Assembly: GCA_944358985.1 (NCBI GenBank)
Contig: CALVSI010000001.1
Span: 77,846-141,845 of the forward strand
From: an uncultured Bacilli bacterium
GTDB taxonomy: Bacteria > Bacillota_I > Bacilli_A > RFN20 > CAG-826
Direction: 5' to 3'
DNA length: 64,000 nucleotides
In this document: piece by piece, positions 54,201 to 59,869 of the stretch
How the letters are laid out: every line of letters begins with the position of its first letter
Position numbering within the stretch: position 1 is the stretch's first letter
Notes under the pieces: generated by a model
The model's database searches: none
What the model saw: the letters and a program-made list of their open reading frames with translations, nothing else
What the model was told of the DNA's origin: nothing
Translations under genes and position numbers: made by a program

Positions 54201-55796
54201 ATCATCTTTATATTTATTAGATATTTCGGTTTCTTTCTCGCCGCGATAAATTTTCAATTTATTAGCATATTCAATTCTTGTTTTTCTTTCAAATTCAGCT
54301 AGAAGTTCTTCATTTCTTTCCTTATATAGCGAAGTAATATCTATCTTGCTATATTCTTTTTCAAGAAGCTTGCTAATTCTCTCTTGGTATTCGGTTTCTT
54401 TCTCTTTTTTGTCTTTTGGATTTTTCTTAACAATCTCTTTTTTGATTTGAGATTGCAGATTTTGAATCTTGGCTAAAATTTTAGTATCTTTGTTTTCTTT
54501 AACATCCGAGTCTAGAGACAAAGCTAATTCTTTTTTCTTGTTTTTCAAAGAAGACTCAATCTCAGAGTCATATTCTTTTTCAAGCTTTTTAACTAATGCC
54601 TCTACTTCAGAAGCTATCTTTTTTTCATATTTTGAATCTATAGATTTGTATTTTTCATCTAATTCAATGTCGTGTTCGTATTCAAGTTCGGCTAAATGTT
54701 CTTCTGGAAGTATGTAATATGAAAAAACTTTAAATCTATCACCTAGAGCATAACCAGCAGAAAGCATATCACCAATTTTAGGGTGTTCATCGTTTCTTAT
54801 TATGCTCATTGGATCTAACGAAGTAATAAACACATTATCGCTAGCTAATGAACGAATGGCACGTTCTTCTTCGCTTATGTTCTTTCCTCTTTTTAATACC
54901 TTAGCAGCTTCAAAACTCTTTTTATTTCTATCAATCGTTAATCTGACAACAGGGAATTCTTCGGCTTCTTCAATTTTGTCGGACAATAGAATCATTTCAC
55001 CATAACTAAATTCCGGTCTTTTATCTAAAAGATAATCTTCATAAATAGATGAATTTCTTCTGTATTCTTTTCTATTTACTGCATAGGCTTTCACAAATTG
55101 AGCACTATCTAATTTGAAGTTTCTCTTTGATTGCTCTTGAAGATAATAATTCCTGAACTCAATATATTTATTCCATTCTTCGTATTTCTTTCTCACTTCT
55201 TCAGGTTGAGAAACGGTATAACAGGAGCGGATCAATTCATAAACATTATTTGGAGTAAAATATGTTTCATTGTAATCAACGTTAGAAATGGACCAAATAC
55301 TTACATTAAATGTACCGTTTACACCACTTCTTTTTTCTACAGCAAAGGAATTGCACGCCATTGCTGAAACAACCAAATCATGAGGAGATCTCATTGAATC
55401 ATCAATTAGCTGAATGCCTTTTACTTCAAATAATTTTTGTTTGCCACCTTCCACTATTTTGCCGATTAAAATAACATTCTGATTATCTGGCAAGTAGGAA
55501 CGCATAGACATTGTCAATTCTGGTCTAATTACAACATTATCCAAGAATTGCGTTTTTCCACTTTTCGATTCATTCTTCTCTCTAAGAAAATTAGGACAAG
55601 AAATGTAATACTTTTTTGCCATTCCGGTTGGAAAACAAGTTTCAATAAATCTTTGAAAATTATTCGTTTGTCTTCTTAAAGGGATTCTTTTCTGAAGATT
55701 ATTAAATTGACTTCTAAGCGAATCTCCAAAAAGTTCATTCTTTGTAGAAATGTCTCTATCGAGTCTATCAGCAAAAGAGATAAATAAATAAGCCAT
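51285..55796 (-). CDS. UPF1/COG1112-like superfamily 1 helicase with long coiled coils
   Basis: 1503 residues. An N-terminal part (1-360) of unknown fold is followed by a charged coiled coil (~365-560), then the SF1 core: Q-motif region NDMQKEAVRKA at 650, Walker A GPPGTGKT at 671-678, motif Ia SSETHKAIDNV, motif II VVIIDE at 1165-1170, motif III GDHRQLPP at 1193-1200, QYRCH at 1255, motif V DDFQGDERDIIIL at 1394-1406 and motif VI RINVALSRAR at 1428-1437. A coiled coil of about 340 residues (760-1100) splits the first RecA domain. Such helicases unwind RNA or DNA 5' to 3'. First gene of the operon; AAAGGA lies 6 bases before the ATG. Confidence 0.9.
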   Translation of the reverse strand: MAYLFISFADRLDRDISTKNELFGDSLRSQFNNLQKRIPLRRQTNNFQRFIETCFPTGMAKKYYISCPNFLREKNESKSGKTQFLDNVVIRPELTMSMRSYLPDNQNVILIGKIVEGGKQKLFEVKGIQLIDDSMRSPHDLVVSAMACNSFAVEKRSGVNGTFNVSIWSISNVDYNETYFTPNNVYELIRSCYTVSQPEEVRKKYEEWNKYIEFRNYYLQEQSKRNFKLDSAQFVKAYAVNRKEYRRNSSIYEDYLLDKRPEFSYGEMILLSDKIEEAEEFPVVRLTIDRNKKSFEAAKVLKRGKNISEEERAIRSLASDNVFITSLDPMSIIRNDEHPKIGDMLSAGYALGDRFKVFSYYILPEEHLAELEYEHDIELDEKYKSIDSKYEKKIASEVEALVKKLEKEYDSEIESSLKNKKKELALSLDSDVKENKDTKILAKIQNLQSQIKKEIVKKNPKDKKEKETEYQERISKLLEKEYSKIDITSLYKERNEELLAEFERKTRIEYANKLKIYRGEKETEISNKYKDDIRNEKISAKESLDESLRADKQKVIDEETIIRFALYFRLGDANNIISDKQIKIINSCSFIVYDSRAEKAKIARQEQALKNFYSGYVKNPYLSTYLFNPEELNSVQAEPSDWTWYLDSLNDMQKEAVRKAVSSNGIFLLQGPPGTGKTQVIAETVAQMVKKGKKVLISSETHKAIDNVFERLPKIAEIVPLRLIPSINKKDNEYDPKYLVDNFYTNISSNMKKSIERYRNFKKNKEEFRENYDLLKLLKSKVDKSIKVLEAANNEIKDLEKKSAVINSEIAGLNNKKDTLRIDIDVLRRTIRHIENDNLKPDEDVKADLIVEYRNSLSPLFTQDTFLDKDIGVLVKLVNAIKPEEINRELAILNPESNKTLLEIKRKEIKTSMDKCKDDFDEVLPDKQDEYDRLRKELIEIKKQIDADSEKMPDDLKLGEIFNFSYLVANSASIYELIISLKEQISELKYSYIEKVKDELTKVESEQEKIDIEIESRKKVIKGLNEQIIDIQDRNDVKEVQENKYKLESGIIQFFRDFEISEPFNDIDEALIIIKRKWDELDTDYSKKESENKEKIPMYEKISNYITTEDVIEGDRKDYTKELFENANVFGITCTSSDYFTSRNVDSLSEYNIESIDIKSAGIDVVIIDEVSKSSFIDLLIPILYGKTIILVGDHRQLPPMYEFSKLRDDDFEGLDENIINKDINKRFTELYEECFFKTLFEKIPSSYKTMLVQQYRCHEHIMNVFNHFYRNELKLGWAGQNNAKQHNIKLFSNGRNIIEPSKHIYFIDCKGNETHEADSTSMYNSGEAKVVAELLRKLNTYFKENPSHERLSIGIICTYGDQARRIKEVIKSEKVKTDAFKTDAEKMIVSTVDDFQGDERDIIILSTVRNPEDPRRSNPGFILAYQRINVALSRARRMLVIVGNRNYLESKGVIDLPDVYGRPGMDQHNFRVYEEILSTIERYGKVLDDTDIIGDKEARING

Positions 55797-55909
55797 GAAG
55801 TGTCCTTTGAAATAATTTTACAACAAGCGTGTGCGTGTTTGTTAATTATTTTACTCGGTTAACAACTTTTTTGTTGTTTTGTGCCCAAAATGGTAACAAA
55901 AAAGGAATA

Positions 55910-56113
55910 TCAGTCGATTGATATTCCGTCGATACCAAGTATCTTGCATATTCTGAAGAATGTGGAGATGTCAGTACCGTGATTAAGAATTCGACTCACG
56001 GTCTTGCGACTCGCACCAAGTTCTCTACCAAAGTTCTCTTGGTTTTTGAACTTATCTTTAATGCGACACTTGATTTCTTCCATAATTTTATTGGAAGAGT
56101 AGCAACTATTCAT
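55910..56113 (-). CDS. Small XRE-type helix-turn-helix regulator
   Basis: 67 residues. The HTH runs through KNQENFGRELGASRKTVSRIL, with the recognition helix at ASRKTVSRILN, typical of Cro/CI-like (XRE) proteins, then DISTFFRICKILGID, as in phage-type repressors. The ATG has GGAGGAGG 9-10 bases upstream; an internal ATG at 56083 would give a shorter protein. It precedes the helicase gene in the same direction, 113 bases away, and is a good candidate for controlling the operon. The leader has nested inverted repeats. Confidence 0.8.
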   Translation of the reverse strand: MNSCYSSNKIMEEIKCRIKDKFKNQENFGRELGASRKTVSRILNHGTDISTFFRICKILGIDGISID

Positions 56114-56159
56114 ATAATCATGCCTCCTCCATTCAGCTGAGGCCTAGCTTATTAGTTGC
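56102..56159 (-). promoter_or_regulatory. Nested inverted repeats around the XRE start region
   Basis: Outer arms GCAACTA (56102-56108) and TAGTTGC (56153-56159); inner arms GCCTC (56122-56126) and GAGGC (56139-56143) which enclose and partly cover the GGAGGAGG ribosome binding site. Folding could block translation of the regulator. Confidence 0.45.
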
Positions 56160-56198
56160 AATCATATTTTATAATTTTGTTTCTCTTATGCAAACTTT

Positions 56199-57206
56199 TT
56201 AATACAAATCGACATCTCCTTCGATTACTTCATTTATGAATTTATGTATTCCTCTAAGAAAATATTGATCATAATTCCATTGAGAATCATATGGAGATTC
56301 ATCAAAACATAGTTCGCAGAACTCATACGAGAAATTGATTAAACCATCGATTATTTCTTCAACTTTTTCAAAAGATAAATTTACCCAATTAGCGGCATAT
56401 CCACCATTTGGAAATTTGTGCTCTTCGTCTCCATAGACAAACAATTTAAGGAACTTTTTAACTTCCGGATTTCTCTCGAAAGGATTGTTATATAAATCAT
56501 TATATGATTTAAGTGAGTTGTGTTTTGTGAAATTACTCAATAAAGAGATGAGCAAAAAATAACGATAATTTTTAAGACCAAAAATCGGATTCTTTTTCCC
56601 ATATTCATTAGCAAATTTTCTTTGAACGAAACGAGTAATTTCATTGAATCGGCCTAAATCTTCATCATTCCTATAGCCATGTTTTTTTAATACATAAAAC
56701 ATTACACGCAAGTATTCTGCATGAACCCTTTGAATGTACTGGACCAAAATTGATCTAAGCAATTCATTATACTTTACAATGCGATAACTTTTAGCGATTG
56801 TAGCGGTTTCCAAAATCTCGTCATAATCATCCATATTCGAAGTAAATGCAATACGGCTTGATATAGAATTCTGTTCAACTTCTTCAGGGGTTTTTATGCT
56901 TTTAATCATAGGCACGTATTCATTTTTCCAGTCACTTAGTAAACCTTTAAGGCTGTCAACAAGATAGTTCACCGAGTAGTCAGAACGTTTAGATTTATTT
57001 GGAATGAAATAATGAGTATTTCTTTTTGCTGTCATAAAATCATCAAAAGGAAAATAATCGCCTATACTGCAATTTTCAAATTCAAACGCTTTTTTAAGCC
57101 TTTTAGTATCGATAGAAAGTTTTCCATTATGTCTATGAAATCCATAGAACAAGATGTCGCTTTCGCCAATTCCGTCTTTAAAATAATCAAATAACTGTTT
57201 TTTCAT
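56199..57206 (-). CDS. Unknown 335-aa helical protein of the island
   Basis: 335 residues, mostly helical and charged, no signal or membrane segment. Landmarks: SDILFYGFHRHNGKLSIDT at the start, LVQYIQRVHAEYLRVMFYV in the middle, FLLISLLSNFTKHNSLKSY, and an acidic C-terminus. The NFTKHN segment is reminiscent of HEPN-like helices, but the catalytic Arg of RNxxxH is missing, so I make no functional claim. Ribosome binding site is weak (AGGA very close to the ATG), yet a highly structured leader lies directly upstream. Transcribed toward the XRE gene. Confidence 0.6.
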   Translation of the reverse strand: MKKQLFDYFKDGIGESDILFYGFHRHNGKLSIDTKRLKKAFEFENCSIGDYFPFDDFMTAKRNTHYFIPNKSKRSDYSVNYLVDSLKGLLSDWKNEYVPMIKSIKTPEEVEQNSISSRIAFTSNMDDYDEILETATIAKSYRIVKYNELLRSILVQYIQRVHAEYLRVMFYVLKKHGYRNDEDLGRFNEITRFVQRKFANEYGKKNPIFGLKNYRYFLLISLLSNFTKHNSLKSYNDLYNNPFERNPEVKKFLKLFVYGDEEHKFPNGGYAANWVNLSFEKVEEIIDGLINFSYEFCELCFDESPYDSQWNYDQYFLRGIHKFINEVIEGDVDLY

Positions 57207-57219
57207 AATCCTAACAAAG

Positions 57220-57290
57220 TGTGCAGCACACCACTCCGCTTAATTGCCAAAGGTGTCGCTAATGCAACTTTCATTAGCTCCTGCTGCACA
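57220..57290 (-). ncRNA. Structured leader or small RNA with three-way-junction fold
   Basis: On the minus strand three stems can form together: P1 TGTGCAGCA (57290-57282) with TGCTGCACA (57228-57220); P2 GCTAATG (57278-57272) with CATTAGC (57264-57258); P3 ACACC (57256-57252) with GGTGT (57232-57228, sharing a base with P1). All arms are perfect. It ends 13 bases before the ATG of the 335-aa gene and resembles a riboswitch or structured RNA, of no class I recognise. Confidence 0.55.
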
Positions 57291-57345
57291 ATAAAATACT
57301 ATCACAAAGTATTAATTATTTAAAATCTGTCCCAAAATTTGACCC

Positions 57346-57372
57346 AAAAACCCACCACTTTTTGAAATGGTG
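57346..57372 (-). terminator. Intrinsic terminator downstream of the truncated gene
   Basis: Minus strand CACCATTT (57372-57365), CAAA loop, AAGTGGTG (57360-57353), then GGTTTTTGGG. It insulates the structured leader and the 335-aa gene from transcripts coming from the right. Confidence 0.65.
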
Positions 57373-57460
57373 AGTTCTGGTTACTTCTGAATAGTAGTTT
57401 TGTAGTTTTGATATGTTCTTTAATATTTACACTTGATATAACCACAATTAGTTAAAGGGT

Positions 57461-57748
57461 TTATTTGTTTTTATCAAAATCGTTATATAGCTTTCTTAAA
57501 TGGTCAAAATAAGGAGCAAGCGCGTTTTCAAACATGAGTATGTTCTTATTGAAGAAGTCGCATATTTTATCATAATTGTCTTCTCCAAAAACTAGACTCT
57601 CATCAGAAATTAAAACTCTCTTTGATGATTGTCCTTGGTTATTTATCCACTCAACTTTAAAACCGGTAATTTTTGATTCGATTTCATCTTTTTTTACTTT
57701 TTTATACTCAAGGATTGTTTCTTTAGTTTGCTGTTCTATATGGTTACC
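57461..57748 (-). pseudogene. 5'-truncated gene fragment, unknown family
   Basis: An open frame of 95 codons ends at TAA (57461-57463) but has an in-frame TAG (57749-57751) directly upstream and no ATG, GTG or TTG until codon 72, so it lacks a start. The residues read like the C-terminus of a real protein (ILEYKKVKKDEIESKITGF; LVFGEDNYDKICDFFNKN; APYFDHLRKLYNDF), remotely like C-terminal parts of nuclease-associated proteins. The cut coincides with a 10-bp hairpin at 57752-57782, suggesting a rearrangement there. Confidence 0.55.
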
Positions 57749-57751
57749 CTA

Positions 57752-57782
57752 AACGCGACTCGAGTTGGTTTGGAGTCGCGTT
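57752..57782. repeat. Perfect 10-bp inverted repeat, partly identical to the tRNA-Arg T-arm
   Basis: Arms AACGCGACTC (57752-57761) and GAGTCGCGTT (57773-57782), loop of 11. The 9-mer GCGACTCGA (57755-57763) is also in the tRNA-Arg gene (57946-57954, plus strand). No T-run follows, so it is not a terminator; it could be a relic of an attachment site. Confidence 0.6.
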
Positions 57783-57867
57783 GAGGTCTAATTGACCGAC
57801 TGTTCGAATTCTGCTCATTTTGATAAATTGGGCTTTTCTTTTGCTCATTGATTATCTCCATATAAAC

Positions 57868-57891
57868 AAAAAAGTACTACTACGTAGTACT
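57868..57891 (-). terminator. Terminator of the tRNA-Arg transcript
   Basis: Minus strand AGTACTAC (57891-57884), 3-base loop, GTAGTACT (57880-57873), followed by Ts. It lies 42 bases beyond the tRNA 3' end. Confidence 0.7.
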
Positions 57892-57932
57892 GTTCTGTAT
57901 TCTCACAAGTTATTAACCTGGAAAACTTGAAA

Positions 57933-58009
57933 TGGCACCCTCGAGGCGACTCGAACGCCTGACCCACAGCTTAGAAGGCTGTTGCTCTATCCAGCTGAGC
58001 TACGAGGGT
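57933..58009 (-). tRNA. trnR: tRNA-Arg (anticodon UCU)
   Basis: A full cloverleaf on the minus strand: acceptor ACCCTCG with CGAGGGT, D stem GCTC/GAGC, anticodon stem ACAGC/GCTGT with loop CTTCTAA (anticodon TCT, reading AGA/AGG), T stem AGGCG/CGCCT with loop TTCGAGT, discriminator G and an encoded CCA. Its 3' end faces the accessory island, the usual side for integrated elements. AGA is the favoured Arg codon in such AT-rich genomes. Confidence 0.98.
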
Positions 58010-58039
58010 ATCATTAATAATAAACAATATTTAAAATGA

Positions 58040-58122
58040 ATAATCAAGATAAAATTATGATTTTTGTAAATATTTGTATTGATATTCTTTATTTATAAAG
58101 AAAAATCATTTATCTTGATTAT
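58040..58122. repeat. Long imperfect inverted repeat between tRNA-Arg and uvrC
   Basis: Left arm 58040-58065 and right arm 58101-58122 can pair over about 20 bases (ATAATCAAGAT and ATGATTTTT blocks, with a small bulge). The right arm includes the last codons of uvrC. A smaller hairpin (TTCTTTAT/ATAAAGAA) lies between the arms. It may terminate or process the uvrC transcript. Confidence 0.6.
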
Positions 58123-59869
58123 GAATTTTGCTGAATAGAGCAACAGCCACTTCGTTAGGCAGCAATTGTTTTAGTTCGTCTATTTTTGCATTACGAAGCA
58201 TATCTAAATCAGGATATACTTTCAGTATATTTTCTTTTCTTTTATCCCCTAGCCCTTTAATTCCATCAAAAATTGATTTATACATGGCTTTATTTCTTTT
58301 ATAAATATGGTAACTAATTGCAAAACGATGGACTTCGTCTTGCATTCTAGTTAATAAGAAAAATAATTTTTTATCATTTATTTGATATGTATTTCCTTTA
58401 TAATCGATTAATCCCTCGGTTTGGTGTTTGTTGTTTTTGTATAGACCAAAAATAGGAATCAAAAGATTTAAATTATCTAATACAGTTTTTCCAGCTTTTA
58501 CTTGATTTAAACCACCATCTAGTAAAATTAAATCAGGTTTATTTAAATTATTTTCTTTTACTCTTTTATAATGTCTTGTCATTACTTCAATCATTGATTG
58601 TAAGTCATCGCGAGCTTCTTGGTGTTCAATTTTAAATTTACGATATAGTTTTTTTTGCGGTTCTCCATTGATGAATGCGACTAAAGCTCCGACAGGTTCG
58701 TAACCTTGTGTATGCGAATTATCAATAAGTTCTATATAATATGGTGTTTTAATTTTAAGCATATTCCCTAATTCATTTAACAATTTCACTTTATCATCAT
58801 TTAATCTAGCGCTCAAAAAATATTCATCCAATGCGTTATCAGCGTTAATTTTTGCTTGACAGACTAATTCAAATAATTTTCCTTTTTCGACGCTGGTGAA
58901 ACTACAATCATAAATTTGTGATATTTCTTTTATTACTTTTTCATTATTAATTATTATTTCTTTAGGAAGCGGATATAAGTTATAAAACTGATTAATAATA
59001 TTTTTTAAAGTATCAACTTCGTTTAAAAATATTTCTACAACATAGCTTTTTTTGGAAAGCAATAATCCTCGCCTATACATTAAAATAGAAACTGATAAAT
59101 AATTTCTTCGCACACTATATGCATAAATGTCGCGATCAATCTTATCAAATAATTCAACATTTTGTTTTTGATTGATATGTTCTATTGACTGCAAAATGTT
59201 TTTGTAATTTTGTGCTAATTCAAAATTATCTTGATTTGATGCTTCTAACATTTTATTTTTAATTTCATCATATTTTTCTTTATTATTTCCATTTAAAAAG
59301 TCTTTGATTTGATTAATTAATTTTTGATATTCTTCAGTTTTAATATTTTTATTTATACAAGGTGCTAAACATTGATTTAAATGATAATAAAGGCAAGGCG
59401 TGTTTGGAATATTTTTGCATTTCCTCAACGGAAACAATTTATTTAGCAAATCTACCATTTCATATGCGGCTGTGGAGTTTGGAAATGGACCAAAATATGA
59501 ATATTTTCTATCTTTATTGTTTCTTTTTATTGTTAAATATGGATCTTTATCATTTTTAATAGCAATGTATGGGTAGTGTTTATCATCGGTTAATAAAATG
59601 TTAAACCGCGGATAATGAGTTTGAATAAGATTCATTTCTAATATCAAAGCTTCTTTTTCATTATTTGTGATAATTGTTTCAAAATGGTCAACCTCGCTTA
59701 CCATTTTCATCACTTTTCCCACTTGCGGCTTTAAAAAATATTGGCTGACTCTTTTAAATAAATTTTTAGCTTTCCCAACATAAATAATTTTATTATCAAT
59801 GTTATACATTAAATAAACACCAGGAAGCGGTTTTAAATTACTAATTAAATTTTTGATTTTGTCATTCAT
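58106..59869 (-). CDS. uvrC: UvrABC system protein C
   Basis: 587 residues, normal for UvrC. N-terminal GIY-YIG nuclease (LPGVYLMYNIDNKIIYVGKA at ~16-35), four-Cys cluster region (CKNIPNTPCLYYHLNQCLAPC), UVR domain near 205-235, C-terminal RNase H-like nuclease with LIDNSHTQGYEPVGALV and LDGGLNQV, and a terminal helix-hairpin-helix (IKGLGDKRKENILKVYPDL). It cuts both sides of DNA lesions in excision repair. Its ATG overlaps the mutS2 stop (ATGA). Confidence 0.96.
   Translation of the reverse strand: MNDKIKNLISNLKPLPGVYLMYNIDNKIIYVGKAKNLFKRVSQYFLKPQVGKVMKMVSEVDHFETIITNNEKEALILEMNLIQTHYPRFNILLTDDKHYPYIAIKNDKDPYLTIKRNNKDRKYSYFGPFPNSTAAYEMVDLLNKLFPLRKCKNIPNTPCLYYHLNQCLAPCINKNIKTEEYQKLINQIKDFLNGNNKEKYDEIKNKMLEASNQDNFELAQNYKNILQSIEHINQKQNVELFDKIDRDIYAYSVRRNYLSVSILMYRRGLLLSKKSYVVEIFLNEVDTLKNIINQFYNLYPLPKEIIINNEKVIKEISQIYDCSFTSVEKGKLFELVCQAKINADNALDEYFLSARLNDDKVKLLNELGNMLKIKTPYYIELIDNSHTQGYEPVGALVAFINGEPQKKLYRKFKIEHQEARDDLQSMIEVMTRHYKRVKENNLNKPDLILLDGGLNQVKAGKTVLDNLNLLIPIFGLYKNNKHQTEGLIDYKGNTYQINDKKLFFLLTRMQDEVHRFAISYHIYKRNKAMYKSIFDGIKGLGDKRKENILKVYPDLDMLRNAKIDELKQLLPNEVAVALFSKIHNQDK

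Larger units (their letters stand above)
44440..57932. mobile_element. Accessory (defence-like) island next to tRNA-Arg
   Basis: Between a lipoprotein gene and the 3' end of tRNA-Arg lies about 13.5 kb of genes absent from the usual core set: a five-gene helicase/HEPN/coiled-coil/AAA/radical-SAM operon, a regulator, unknown genes and a truncated gene. The stretch looks less AT-rich than flanking genes by eye. tRNA 3' ends are classic integration sites. No integrase or transposase gene is present, and I found no convincing long direct repeat of the tRNA end at the far side, so the ends are only approximate. Confidence 0.55.

Noticed and set aside
44440-57932. Prophage or CRISPR array
   Set aside because: No phage structural, lysis or integrase genes and no regular spaced repeats; only two 14-bp repeats are seen.
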